From Rhabditophanes sp. KR3021 (taxonomy: Eukaryota > Nematoda > Chromadorea > Rhabditida > Alloionematidae), in contig CAUJLY010000002.1 in the NCBI GenBank assembly GCA_963281155.1, positions 6,262,001 through 6,326,000 on the forward strand: 64,000 nucleotides of DNA, written 5' to 3'. Each line of letters starts with the position of its first letter. Position 1 is the stretch's first letter. Shown here in pieces: positions 34,801-46,946 of the stretch. The notes beneath the pieces are model-generated. The model saw only the letters and a list, made by a program, of their open reading frames with translations. It searched no databases and had not been told where the DNA came from. The position numbers were made by a program, and so were the translations under genes.

Positions 34801-37800
34801 TATTTTTTCTTTCTTTTTTATATATCTAACAAAAGTAATATGATGAAGATTGCCCTCGAAATTGGGTATTTGCCTTTTTATTGCATTTATCATTTTGGTA
34901 ATAATTTACCAACAAGCCCAGCCTCCTTCAACATTTCTATTTTTTAGCTTCTATCGAAAGGAGTTAAGAGAGTAAAAGTATCTCCTTACTAAGAAAGTCT
35001 TATGCCATATCATAATTACTACATTTGGATACGGCTTCACGCGCTTAATCATTAACAGATTGCCCTATAAAGGGTTATCATATTTATCTCTATTATAATA
35101 TGTGTCCACATCAAAAACCATCATTCTAATTGACCTTTTCCTCGAATTAAACAACACTTTCAAAGCTTTCCATTTTCAGAGATTAAATTTGTACTGCACT
35201 TATTGAAAGATGGCTTTGCAAACTTTTCTAATGTTGTATATTTTTCCATTTCAATTGGCTGTAGGTATTTTGGGCAATTTACTTAATCTACGTGTATTAT
35301 TGTCTCGGTAAGTTAAAATTGTACTTAACTTTGATTAGTTAGATATTGTTTACCAAAAGCTAAACCTTATTATAATAAGAACATTTTGTTATTTACAGTT
35401 CCATGCGCTCAAAAACATACAATCTCCTGGCAATCATGGCATTGGCAGACATTTTCTTTTTACTAAGCATGACTCCTCAAGCCCTAACTCTAAGTCAATT
35501 CAAGAATTATTTTGTATGGATGCGGCGATTTTTGCTGCATTCAACGTATCACTTTGCTGGACTGGCTAATATCAGTTCATTTATATCAGCATGGTATGTT
35601 TGTTTAATATTTGCCAATTAAATAAAATATAATATCAAGAGATATATTACTTTTATTAATTCAGTTATATTCATTTATTTGTTACAGGCTTATCATTTTA
35701 CTATCTGTAGAAAGAACCTCTGTCATAGCTTTTCCTCTAAGGGCACGCAATGTTTGGACATCAAGGACATTAGTTACATCAGTTTGCATTATCTTTCTTG
35801 CGGGCAATTTATTGACCTTGCATTGGCATATTACTCATACTGTAGCTATTGTTCAAATGAATATGACTACATTTAATGAAAGTGTCGGTCAAATTATGAC
35901 CATTTCGAAGAAAGTCCAAATTCAAACTATAAAAGATGGAATGGAACAATTTGAAGCGGTCAACAAAATTATTGAGGTCGCTTTTCTAGTTTTGATACCG
36001 GTCTTTACCGTCTTAACTGTCAATATTATATTGGTGTTTAATCTACGCAAGCAACACTCTAGCAAGAAGGCTTCGAAAATAATATTGGTGACAGCATCTA
36101 CTTTCACAGTCTGTAACTTTCCATCGGCAGCCGTGCATATATGGGAAATGCTAATGCCCAGCATAGGAGAATTTCCATCTTTTCGAACTTTGGCAACCCT
36201 AAGCAACAGTTTAATAATTACCGGAAAAGTGACAAACTTCTTCTTGTTCTGCTTGTGGAGTGTCAACTTTAAGAAAAGGTTCCTTAAAATAGCCGAAAAG
36301 GAGCTTCCTTGTTTGTATAGTGTGGCAAAGTATGTGAACTCGAAAAAACCATCCTTATCCTCCTACAAAAGGTCCATGCAAACGGAAACTGAGTTACTAA
36401 ATAAGTCAATTAAGAAAAAGCAAAAGCTGTGTAGTGTAAGGACCTTCGACGAAAATGGTGATATGGTAGAGAAGATGTTGAGATAGCTTAAGTCAGACTT
36501 GTTTATTAAGCTTATGGACTCTCACTCAATCTCGCTCCTACCTAATTACAAACATTTGATGTTTTTATAATGTCTTTCAAGTATCATCAATCTCTTTTAA
36601 GAATCTCAGAATTTTCTCTTTTTAAATACCTGTAAGAGTTATATGTATATTCTTCGGGCCAGTCTGAAATCAAAGTTTCAGCCAAATCATGTTTATATGG
36701 AACCATTGACAGAGATGTCATTTCATCAAAATCCATTCTCGATAATTGTTCAAATGGATCAGCATAAACAGATTCCATGTTGATGTAATTATAATTTGGT
36801 ACTTCACAATTTGAGAAAATATGTATAAAACTTTGTTGATCTCCTAAAAAGAATGTATAATACATTTGTAAATAATACATTTTTTATCAATTATATGTAT
36901 CTGAGTACGTGGGAACGTCGAAATAAACGCGAAGGAGTGTTTCCATTAGACGATGTTATAATAACTATAATCATACTAAGTATAAACATACCAATGGAAA
37001 TACATTCATTTGTCAGAGAAACATCCAGTGCAGTGATGGCACAATTGTCATTGTCGACATGGACAGTAGTCGTCTGAGGTTCATAGAGATTAGTGATGAC
37101 CATTTCTCCGCCAACTGAAACCGCCACATACATGTCTTCCGCATTTTCAGGTAGAAAACGACAAAATCGAGGGGCAAAATCCAGTGCTATCGGCGGCAAT
37201 GGATTGAGTGTACGAAGATCAAATACCTTTATATAACTTTCCGGGCAGAAACCTTTATAATTGAACGTCATTCCGCATGTAATTAATTTATTCCCACAAA
37301 TATCGAAGTCTACGATTGTTCCTTTATGCGCTTTAATTTCACCAATACATTCTAGGGATGTCTTGTTTCGTAATGTAATCTAAAAAGGAATAAATAAACT
37401 TTGTCATATTTTTTGATGTACTTACTGATCCCGAAGCATCTGATGTAAAGATATAATCATCATTTTCTCGCATAACTGAACCTTCCGACTTCTTACTATC
37501 AAAGACTACTCTTGTTTCCTTTTGGACATTCAAGTCGACGATACTAATCGTCTTTTGATTACCACGCAATATAACATTTGATGGATTAGACTTCATAATG
37601 TGGAAACAAGTCAAATCTTGCATGTTCGGAGTCTTAATGGTGCAATAATTAAGACCTGTCCGTGAGTTTAGGTTGACGGAATCCTTAAACAAAGAAAGAA
37701 GACCATATTCAGTTGGTTGCAGTCCAAGGACGGGTGAGTGTGAAATAGGGAAAGCTGTGTATTTAGTTGAGTGGTTTGCAACAATCGATGCCACTCTTCC

Positions 37801-37926
37801 GGTCTCTGTTCCGAACCAAAGCAAACTTTCTACATTATCGAACTTGGTGCAGGAGACTGGTTCGTAGATTTCGAGATTGGTCACTGATAGACAAGCATAC
37901 CCTCCGTTTTCAACGAATTTGTGCAT
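31876..37926 (-). CDS. PAN2: PAN2 poly(A) nuclease catalytic subunit
   Basis: Eight exons: 37426-37926, 36992-37379, 36630-36843, 34546-34712, 33482-33936, 33426-32290, 32203-32110 and 32054-31876. They give 1044 residues in frame. PAN2 is the DEDD 3'-exonuclease of the PAN2-PAN3 deadenylase that shortens mRNA poly(A) tails. The WD40 propeller spans residues 1-296, a linker with QGIGYLANPR 368-423, a UCH-like domain from about 424 (MPIRNMFLQHLCTKEYC), and the nuclease from about 850 (VVALDAEFISID, HFIGHGLCNDFNVLNLW, DSHDSIVDAKTAL), with all four acidic residues kept. The central part lacks the usual UCH zinc cysteines and instead has a C-x5-C-x4-C-x3-H finger at residues 667-682. Intron 3 (34713-36629) contains an oppositely oriented GPCR gene. 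Confidence 0.92.
33106..33153 (-). other. CCCH zinc finger encoded within PAN2
   Basis: CKYLHDCTNLNCRYKHP has the spacing C-x5-C-x4-C-x3-H followed by Pro, the pattern of Nab2/ZC3H14 poly(A)-binding fingers. It lies within PAN2 exon 6, in uninterrupted frame, between the UCH-like region and the recognisable segment ending PVALFYVK. Confidence 0.7.
35210..36486 (+). CDS. Peptide-type class A GPCR nested in a PAN2 intron
   Basis: Exons 35210-35307, 35399-35593 and 35688-36486 give 363 residues. Seven membrane segments are visible: TM1 with GN (VGILGNLLNL), TM2 LAIMALADIFFLL, TM3 ending SVERTSVIAFPL (ERT in the DRY position), TM5 with FLVLIPVFTVL, TM6 with TFTVCNFPSAAV, and TM7 with TNFFLFCLWS in place of NPxxY. 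These variants resemble FMRFamide/myosuppressin-type receptors. There is almost no extracellular N-terminus and I find no conserved Cys at the start of TM3 or in loop 2. The tail is basic and Ser/Thr-rich. It is transcribed opposite to PAN2 inside its third intron. The ligand is unknown; peptide genes lie 6-11 kb away. Confidence 0.75.
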
Positions 37927-39839
37927 GATCCTGGAATGATATTTTAATTAAAAAACGAATATTATATAAGATATGATATGAGGATCCAATTTACAGGAAG
38001 TTGACGATGGAATTACACACACAACACACGTGCTTAATTTTTAATAATAAATTTGATATTGGTTGACTACAATTTATAATAGATAAAAATTTAATTAAAT
38101 CTAAACTATAGTTAAAATTAGGAATAGATCAAATAAAATAAAAGGTAATGGGGTGTAAATGTACAAACATAAAAATGATTCGAGTAAAAACTTTGTTGAT
38201 AAAAAAGATTAATGTGATGTAATAAAATCTCGTTGTCAGCAGCTTTTTTTATAAATGGGAAAAATGATTTAGGCTTGAACTATTAGATACAAACTTATTA
38301 GAGCTGTTACAAGCGGCGGGAAGGTCCAGACACCTGACAAAGATATTTACGATTAGATACAAAAGATATTTATAATTAGATAAAGAGGACAGATTATTTA
38401 CTTCTTCTTTGGATGTAATCCTTTTTTAGAGAGATAAGCAACTGCTGTAAAAAGATTCTTTTATATTGAATATTATGCAAGCTAAATTTTGCATTTAACT
38501 TTCATTTTCCTATCCTTCCAATGCCTATACTCCCAGCTTTTTTGTCCCATTACTGCCATTTTATATTTGTTTATGTCAATTAATTGGAAGAACACGTCAA
38601 ATGTAATGGAATAATCCTAACTAACACCAAGTAAACATGAGCGAACCAGTTAAACGATAGAAATAAAATAAAAAATATCTGATAAGGAACTAAAAATAAT
38701 TGAAAAGTACAAGGCTTTCTCATCAACAAAGTGTGTACTAGTGGTAGATTATTAAATCAGATGTTGTTTGTTTAGAAATCAATTAATATTCTACAGCAGC
38801 ATTTTGAGATACTTTTAAGATCCACCACGCTTACTGTGGAAAAATGTCACTGGAACACACTTTATTTTTAGGTTGGTATCTCTTAATGGAGAAGAAGTAT
38901 AAATAAAGATATTTATTTAGAATGTATTTACAATTACTTTGTAATAAGGTATCATTTTTTGAATTGGATAATATTTGCATAGTTTTTGGTTATTGCAAAA
39001 GTTCAAATAAATAAAATGTAAGGTATTCAAAGAAGACAGTTCAATTTAATTGAAATTCATAAAACTTTTAAGCATTTAAAAGTTTTTTTGTTATTTACAT
39101 TTAACACCGATCAGTGCTATCACACACAATTTTATTTTTACCAAATATGTTTGATTTTATAAGCTGCAACCTGCCTTATACATTTAAATAAATTTCCAAT
39201 TCAAAAGATGACGAATAAAAATGTGTCGTTTTTAATCTACCGCAATTATTATCAACAGAAAGCTTATAGTTCTATTTGAATATATATAAATGTGATAAAA
39301 TCACCTAGGGCTAATCGCCACCTATAATCTTGAAACGATTTGTCATAATCTTGGAATAGACAGATCGAATGTAATTAGTCTTGAGAATCAAACAAAATAT
39401 TGGCTTGTTTAAGGCAAGACTTTTCCCATTTAACAAAGTATTATTACTCTCTAGAAATAACTTTTTATCAGGTGATTTTGTATCAGCCTCTGTTTTTATC
39501 AGCCCTTTTGCACATTTACTGCAATGTTTTGATTATAGTGTTGCAAGATTGATTTTACCATTCAAAGTACTAGATACGCATATCAATAACTTATTCCATG
39601 CATAAAGTTTTTACTTTTATATACCTTTTGATCTTTTAAATTGTGGTAACTTCACTTTTTGTTTAATCTCGCCAAACCAATAATACTACTTAAATTTTGT
39701 TTGTGATTTAGAGTTGGTACAGCAGCCCACAACTAAACAACCTCGCTTAGAGAAAACTAAAAGGCAGAGAGAGTGATTCATTTTATCATTTATACATTTA
39801 TTTATTCTTCATTCGTTGTTTTGCATATGACCTTTTGCC
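37927..39839. other. Divergent intergenic region of PAN2 and ZAK
   Basis: About 1.9 kb between divergent starts. AT-rich, without an exon that I can support. A TGATTTAG acceptor-like site near 39702-39709 may end a non-coding first intron of ZAK. Confidence 0.5.
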
Positions 39840-42800
39840 ATGTTTTCAATTGATTGTCAGGAGAGGGTAGAAGCTAACGTCGCGACAACTACCATTCAGG
39901 AAACGGTTGAGGGGCATGCAGCTGAAACTATAGATGGTGGAACAACAGGTGAAACTACTTCAACTGAAGATATTAAACCTAGAAACTATGCTACCATTAA
40001 CTATCCAATTATTCCTAGAGATGATCTTGATTTGTTGCAACAATTTAGCTCTGGTTCTTTTGGCTGTGTCTTCCATGGTCATTGGAAGTCTAAAAATTTG
40101 CATGTTGCTATTAAAAAAGTTTTTCAACTTGACAAAGAGGCAGATATTTTATCTCTAATTCGTCACCGTAATATTATCAAATTTTACGGAGTTTCCAAAG
40201 CCAACCCGGACTTTTTTATAGTCACGGAATTTGCTGAACACGGTTCCTTATATGACTATATCCACGGGGACAACGAAGACCTCCATTTCGAGAAAATGTT
40301 AACCTGGGCTACACAAGTTAGTTAAAGTGATGTCATCTCGTATTTATTTGTTGTACCAATTTTATTTAGATAGCTCGTGGTATTTCATATTTGCATTATG
40401 AAGCACCGCACACTATTATTCACCGAGACCTTAAGAGTAAAAATATTTTGTTAGCATCCGCTAAGGATGTAGTGATTTGCAAATTATGTGACTTTGGCAC
40501 TTCTAAGGAGATGACTAATTCGGTTACCAAGGCTGCATGGTTTGGTATGTTTGTAACTAGTTAAGAGTGTTGTTTTAAACTAATTTGTAGGAACTCCTGC
40601 GTACATGAGCCCTGAGATCATAGCAGGCCAAGATAATATCTCAACAGCTACAGATGTCTTTTCGTTTGCGGTTGTCCTTTGGGAATTAATAGCTCGTGAA
40701 ATCCCATATGCTGGTCTTACAGAATACAAAATCTTTTCAATTATATCTCAACATGGTGTCAGGTATCTTTAAAAGTCATACTTGTAATATCACTCATTAT
40801 TAAGTCTTTTTATTTCTTCCAAATCAACTCAAGTCTTATTACCTTTTTCCTAGCATTTATTGCTTCTAATGCATTAACTGCCTTGTCGTGCTCTTCACTC
40901 CACAAATTGGATAATATAGTCATTGCTTCGTTCCTAATAAATCTCATCTTCGTGGTTCTGACACTGCATCTATCTGGATTATTTCTGCGTACTTATTAGT
41001 GGACGTTCTTTCATTTTTAAGGCTCGTTAAATTTTTTTCTTGATCTGGTTCCAAATCATGGCTTTTTCAATAACTCTTCAGCTACTCTTGCCAAATTTAA
41101 ACGAGACTGTTCCAGGTCATTGTCTTTAGCCCTTGATTCATTTCATGTTCTTTATCTCTTGTCCATTTTAGATCCGCTTGAGCCAATAATTTTGGATCTT
41201 ATATGAGTGTGCTTATCACTACCTAATTTCTTATTAGCAATCAAATTGACATATCTGCCTAACAACCATTGATCATCGTCAGCTACAACCACACTTTTTT
41301 TCTTCCACGTTCATCCATTTTGTCTTTTGTCGAATTCTCGAGACTTTCTGGACGTGGTTCAATTAAACTAAATTACATTCTTGTCCTTGATATACTCAGC
41401 AAATCCCACGATATCATACTACTGTCCAAGTTTCTCTACTAAAGTTCCATCGTACCAGCCACTATAATCAACTTCTTTCTTTATACTTCTGTCCTCAATC
41501 AAGTTTCTTTTCCATTTGCCACCTGTAAATTCATACACATATTTTCTAGCCCATCTCATTTCTTGATTAGTATAGATCGTCATTTCTTTTTGTAATAAAC
41601 ATTCATTATTCATTAAAATTAAATAAAAACTAAAAGACCATTAAAATAAAAGCTAAAAGACCATTAAAATAAAATTAAAAGACCATTAAAATAAAAACTA
41701 AAAGTTATACAACCATTTAGACTGGTCCTTCCGGAAGAATGCCCATTAGAATTAAGGACTCTAATAAAAGGTTGCTTTAGAACAGAACCTAAAAATAGAC
41801 TGAACATGAAACAAGTTTTGGCATCATTAGATTTGATAGCGCACAACTCAGACCTAACTCATGAATGCCACCTTTTCATGGAACGCAAACAAACTTGGTT
41901 GCATGAAATTGAGAGTCAAACGAAGCAGTTGAATGAGTTGAAGATGGATTTAACCAGAAAGACAGAGGAACTTGAAAAAAGAGAACGACTTCTAAAGGAA
42001 AGAGAAGTGAGCCATCGAAATTTGAAGCTGCTTAAAAATAGTACAAATGAACTTAGTAATGCCATTAATTGGAACGAAGAACAGGTAGCTGAGTGGGCCA
42101 AAAATGTTGTGATGTGCATTGATCCTCCACCAACAGCCGAAATTATTACTACTATATCGCAAATTATCAAGGAATATAATATCGATGGAGTGAAGTTGTT
42201 GAGTATAACGGCTAAACAACTCGAGTTATTGGGTGTTGAAAATATACATCTACGTGTAGTGCTGGCCCTTGAAATTGAGCATTTGAAAGCTAAGAGATTT
42301 GAACAAATTGAGCAGAAACATTTTCCATCACTGCAGATGTCTTTTCAAATGGAGAATCAGAAGAAGTTTGAGAATCACGATCCTTTGAAGTATGATATTA
42401 GTGTACAGATATTACTTTACCTAAGAACGACGAAAGAAAATAAAAAAAAGTTTAAAATATTTGTAGACAGTGACTGGACTTCTGAATCGACGCAAGACGA
42501 AATTCCCATTGAAATCATAGATTCATCAAATGTTATCAAAGAAGTCTGCATAACTTTGCTAGATGAAAGTGAAGTGTCAATAATGGATGTTGTAAGATGT
42601 GACTCGGTTCCTTTCGGGCATCGTAAATGGGTTGATGTGCCAGATGACAACAGCTACGTAAATGTATTGTGCCAAGTTAATTTCAGTGAACAAGTTTTGG
42701 CACCCACTAATAAAATATTTAAAACGAAAATCCATTCCTTTGACCAGATGAATTGTATTTTAGAAGATAGTATTAAGCTTAAGATTAATCCTTTTGCCAC

Positions 42801-43398
42801 GGAGACTTCTTTGTCCCGAGCTCATAATAGTTACACGGATGTGGTAAGTTCTTATTTCGAGTTAATTTAAATAATTTTGCAGAGGAATATTTCGAATTCG
42901 GGTTTACGTGGTGTTTGGAAGAATCTAGAAAGACGAGACTCGAAAGTTACAACGAAACACAATACACCCTCTGATTCCCCTGAAATTTTAAATGGTATTT
43001 CCAGTCCATTGGGGTCAGCTTCTTTACCCAAACCTTCAAATTGGGCAACAGTTGTAGGCGGAAACAAATACTTCGACAAATTCTACAAAAACGTCGCCTC
43101 AGACGCCTCTCGTGAAACTCACTACCTAGATGCACTCAAAAATAGAAGCATCTCAGAAAACAACTCTCCTTCCACCTTATTAAAAAACAAAAAGGGCGAT
43201 CCCATAGACAATGGTTTTATTACCGTTAGCAAAAAGAAAAATGAATTGAAGACAACTGACAAAAAAGTAAACCCACGTGGTCCGAAACAAAACCCAGACA
43301 ATACTAAAAGTATCCGTAAATCAAACCCACGTGCCCCGACCAGACTCTTAATGAGTGATTTTGAGTTTGTCGTTAAACCGAATAAAGCTAAAAAATAA
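39840..43398 (+). CDS. MAP3K20 (ZAK): ZAK/MLTK mixed-lineage MAP3 kinase
   Basis: Exons 39840-40316, 40370-40544, 40591-40762, 41721-42843 and 42883-43398 give 820 residues, close to ZAK-alpha (about 800). The kinase domain has the Gly loop FSSGSFGCVF, Lys in VAIKKVF, HRDLKSKN, CDFGTSKEM and TPAYMSPE, all catalytic residues present. It ends with the family block FRTEPKNRLNMKQVLASL. A leucine-zipper helix follows (LTRKTEELEKRERLLKERE), then a SAM domain (WNEEQVAEWAKNVV; YNIDGVKLLSITAKQLELLG). Next comes a globular region and a basic low-complexity tail. ZAK senses stalled or collided ribosomes and activates p38/JNK; its basic C-terminus contacts ribosomes, and the Lys/Arg-rich end here fits. 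Intron 3 (0.96 kb) is much longer than the others and holds antisense gene debris. Confidence 0.92.
40763..41613 (-). pseudogene. Antisense gene debris in ZAK intron 3, unrecognised
   Basis: The minus strand carries codon-like stretches in changing frames: YTNQEMRWARKYVYEFTGGK and DYSGWYDGTLVEKLG (open 41419-41613), DDQWLLGRYVNLIANKKLGS (about 41250), DLEQSRLNLARVAEELLKK (about 41100) and SEEHDKAVNALEAINARKK (about 40860). They follow in one order, as in a decayed protein with an alpha-helical end. Stops and shifts separate them. I cannot name the parent. It could be a processed or fragmented insertion. Confidence 0.5.
41610..41705. repeat. Short tandem repeat in ZAK intron 3
   Basis: About four copies of a 20-24 bp unit, AAAAGACCATTAAAATAAAA with small variations, lie between the antisense debris and the exon 4 acceptor. 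Confidence 0.75.
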
Positions 43399-44231
43399 TA
43401 TTTAATATTTGTTATTTCTGTTGATTCATAATAAACTTCTAATTTAAGGCTAATACCGCAGTACGATACTTAATATTTTGTCACATTGAGTTAGTTGTGT
43501 GTATGCTTATTGATATGGAATATTTTACATTTGCTGTATGTACGGTCAGTTATTTGTCTGCAACAAATATTCACCTATTTGCAAAATTGAGACGGTGTCG
43601 ATTTTTATTTAAATATTTATACGTATTTCGTAACAAATACTGCATAATTTTTGTTATCAGTACATGCTACTTTTTTATTTAAATGTACGTAATGCATTTA
43701 TTAATCTTAATTAATAGCCAAAGTAATAATTCGTTAAATGTTTTTAATTAAAACAACACTTATACACAGGCCACTACAAGTCAACTATTTTATCGTTCAT
43801 GTGTTTAATATGCAAACACATAGCCTTAACATCACTCGGAAAAGCATACCACATATCCTCGTTGTCTATTTTTGTTGTTGAACAAACATATATTCTTTTT
43901 CCGTATAGATATTGATCCAAACTTATTACCGCTATTAAATTAGGTGTATCACATAAGTTCATCCATTAAATTCCCACACATATTTTAAGTGCAAATTACT
44001 TAGTTATTCTGGAAGTTTCTTATCACAGGCCTTTGTATTACAGACATTTTACCAAGACTAGAACATTCCACCGCATACTACACACATTAGCATAATAGGA
44101 AACAAAAAGTTGCGTTTATTTCATGTTATACCGGGAAATAATATCTAAATTGATTGCTATAAAATCCGTTCTATTATTTGTAAACAACTTTTTTTGATTA
44201 TAGGTCAATTACATAGACAAACTGAAATATA
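43399..44231. other. Intergenic
   Basis: About 0.83 kb between ZAK and the DNAJB gene, AT-rich. Two 60-codon ORFs (43497-43682 plus, 43774-43962 minus) have weakly protein-like composition but no family match by eye. Confidence 0.45.
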
Positions 44232-45173
44232 ATGAAGACCAAAAACTTTTATCAATGCCTAGGTATCCAAAAAACTGCTACCAAAGAGGAAATCAAAAAA
44301 GCGTACAAAAAGAAAGCCTTGCGTTATCATCCAGACAAGAACAGGGACCCCTCAGCTGAAGCTAAATTCAAAGAAATAGCTGAAGCCTATGAAATCCTAA
44401 ACGACGAAGTGAAGAGAAAAAATCACGACAAAACGCATGAACCGGAGGCCTCTTTTGGTTTTTATGATACATTTGGCGCCGGTCCGTCTAATATGTTTTA
44501 TGGCAATTCTAATTGCTTTTGGAACGAGGATTCGTATAAATCGAATTTTAACAGATATAACTTTGAAAGATTCTACGAAGCCTCTGACCGCCATTTCCAG
44601 AGTTCTTATAGAAAAAAGAGAAAGGATAACGATATAGAAACAGTATTAACATTGACACTTGAAGAATTTTACAAAGGAACAACTAAAAAAATGAAACTAA
44701 CCAAAAATATACTTGAAAGAGACGGAACGTCAAGAAGAGAATCTCAACTTATGGATATCAAAATAGACCCTGGTCGTCATGTTGGTTCCAAAATTACCTT
44801 TGCTAATTACGGAGACCAAAGACCAGATATTCTACCAGCCGATCTCGTCTTTATACTGAAGGAAGAACCTCACTTGACTTTGACACGCAAAGGTGACGAT
44901 CTTATATACCATCGTTCAGTTACTCTGGCAGAAGCACTCACTGGAATCTCTTTTTTCATCAAACTGTTGTCAGGAAAACTAGAAGAAGTCAACATATCTC
45001 AAGTGATAAAGCCTGGTCATACTGAAATTATTGTTGGCAAAGGCATGCCTATTTATAGAACAAAGTTATATGGTGATCTTATCATCGAATTCACAATTGT
45101 CTTTCCTAATAAGATAGTGGAGTGCAGGAAAAATGAGTTAAGGAAAAATCTGGTGGAAAGTTGTGTTGAATAA
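44232..45173 (+). CDS. DNAJB: DnaJ subfamily B (type II Hsp40) co-chaperone
   Basis: An intronless 313-codon gene. The N-terminal J domain (NFYQCLGIQKTATKEEIKKA) includes the HPD motif in YHPDKNRD, which stimulates Hsp70 ATPase. A short glycine/phenylalanine stretch (SFGFYDTFGAG) follows, then two C-terminal beta domains (VLTLTLEEFYKGTTKKMKL; LTLTRKGDDLIYHRSVTLAE). There is no cysteine-rich zinc region, so it is type II, like DNAJB1/4/13. No signal peptide, so cytosolic. The substrate-binding part is complete to VFPNKIVECRKNE. Confidence 0.9.
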   Translation: MKTKNFYQCLGIQKTATKEEIKKAYKKKALRYHPDKNRDPSAEAKFKEIAEAYEILNDEVKRKNHDKTHEPEASFGFYDTFGAGPSNMFYGNSNCFWNEDSYKSNFNRYNFERFYEASDRHFQSSYRKKRKDNDIETVLTLTLEEFYKGTTKKMKLTKNILERDGTSRRESQLMDIKIDPGRHVGSKITFANYGDQRPDILPADLVFILKEEPHLTLTRKGDDLIYHRSVTLAEALTGISFFIKLLSGKLEEVNISQVIKPGHTEIIVGKGMPIYRTKLYGDLIIEFTIVFPNKIVECRKNELRKNLVESCVE

Positions 45174-45248
45174 TTAATTTGTTTAAATAATATTAATACA
45201 ATTTTTAATAAACTTTTATTACTAATTTGATGGCGTATAAAATTTGTT

Positions 45249-45693
45249 TTATAATTTTGAGTTTCCCCTTTTGGAGGCAATGGAATCAGCAACTCCTTTT
45301 GAACATTGTGCAATCAGTGGAAGCAGAGCATTCCTTTGGTTGAGAGCATTGAGATCGTCAAAACCACCAATGAATCGACCGCAAATGAATATTTGAGGAA
45401 CTGTTCGTTGTTTTGTCATATCAGTCAGAGTAGCTACATAGTCTCTGAAGGTGTCTGGTTTGGTCGCTCTGTAGACAGTCAAATCATGCTCAGTGTAAGG
45501 AATTTCTTGTTCTTCCAAAACAGACTTTGCCTTGATGCAATATCCACATTTAGTTGTGGAGTAGATGACGACTGGATCTCTTTTGATCTAAAAAAGGATT
45601 TTAAGGTGATTAATTTCGATTTATTACCTCAGATTTAATCTGGTCAACAAATTTGTTTGCGGAATCTTGCTGGGTACTAGATGATGAACCCAT
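45249..45693 (-). pseudogene. GLRX2-like: GLRX2-type glutaredoxin with frameshift at the active site
   Basis: Exon 1 (45628-45693) encodes MGSSSSTQQDS and a helix. Exon 2 (45249-45588) begins with IKRDPVVIYSTTKCGY. Exactly at the dithiol motif one extra T (TATTTGC, 45539-45543) breaks the frame. In the next frame the protein resumes with CIKAKSVLEEQEIPYTEHD, RTVPQIFICGRFIGG (the glutathione-binding TVP and GG motifs) and ends GVADSIASKRGNSKL. Without the extra base it would be a normal monothiol/dithiol glutaredoxin with a CGYC site. A real pseudogene, an assembly indel and a translational slip are all possible. Conservation on both sides argues that the break is recent or artefactual. Confidence 0.8.
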
Positions 45694-46946
45694 TTTTCTG
45701 GTTTGTTTATCACGAGCAAGTGTAAGCAATGTTATGGAAGAACGTTTTTTCTTTCGTTTAAAGAAATTGGGTTTTTGAAAATGAATTAAAAGAGATGGTA
45801 ATTTTGTTTCTAATACCTAGCGAGATAAAAACTTTAATCAATGTTGTAGTTAACAAAAATGACATAATAAAATATTTATAGGCAAATTATAATGTTAAAT
45901 ATTAGATTTAGATTTATTAATCAAGAATAGTAATTAAGTAAATGAAATCAAATTTAGAGGAAATAGAATTAAAGCATATGTATTTAGTTTTTCAATAGCT
46001 TTTTATTGATATTAAAGTTGACGGTATTTAAAAGCTAATTTTTTACCTTTGCTTCCAATAATACTTGTGATACGTTAGAAGCGCCGTAGTCATACCAATA
46101 ATAATTAAATAATGATGCTTAACACCAGCTTTGACGTCGACATTCAGAATCTATGCATCACTTCCGATTTTATACTAAAATAATTATCAAAAAATAAATG
46201 AATTACTTACTTGTGAAACTGACACTACACATGACAACTTTCGCCAAAGCAAGTGATGATAAGTTAGATAAATTTACATACATATATTTTCATCATTCTT
46301 ATTTTCTATCCAATATGTAGATTTATCCCATTTATAAGGAAGGCTTTTTATTAAATAAAGGTTCTCATTTTTACAATCATCTGACACCCAGATTCCTACG
46401 AATCTGCAGCAAGTATTTTGTTATCCCAAAATGGCACTAAAGAAAAATGATTCTCTTGATTTAAATCAGATGAACAAGCGCATATTAAAAAATATGGATG
46501 ACGGAATGAAAAAGTAACTAATACACATTATCTTAAAATGATTCTAGATTACACATTTGAATACAAATCATGATATTATTTAAAATTCAGATTCTTCTGC
46601 TAAATTTGAATATTAGATAAAGATGTCTTATTCAAGCAAATCTGAAAGAGGAACTTATAAAATCAAAGATATGATTATATTATTATCTCTTTTAAATTTT
46701 TTAAAATGTTTATTCACAAAAGCAGAATTGAGGTTAATATTAAACTATACCTAAATGCGTCATCCAAATGAGTAATTACTTAATTTATTTATAATAGATA
46801 GTTATTATTTAAAAACAATTTTAAATAGTCTACACTTGTAGTTTGTAAATTAGTTATAAATTAAAAATACATATATAATTGTAATTACTTATTTCAATAT
46901 TTAGTATGACAAATAAATTATATGATTTGAATATAGTATTGAAGGT
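45694..46946. other. Intergenic with possible small coding remnants
   Basis: About 1.25 kb. A minus-strand block at 46043-46174 with a good acceptor (ATTATTTTAG) reads KAGVKHHYLIIIGMTTALLT then YHKYYWKQR and stop, like a tiny single-membrane mitochondrial subunit, but an in-frame TAG precedes it. A plus-strand ATG at 46431 gives 28 codons (MALKKNDSLDLNQMNKRILK start). Neither can be assigned. The rest is AT-rich and featureless. Confidence 0.3.
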
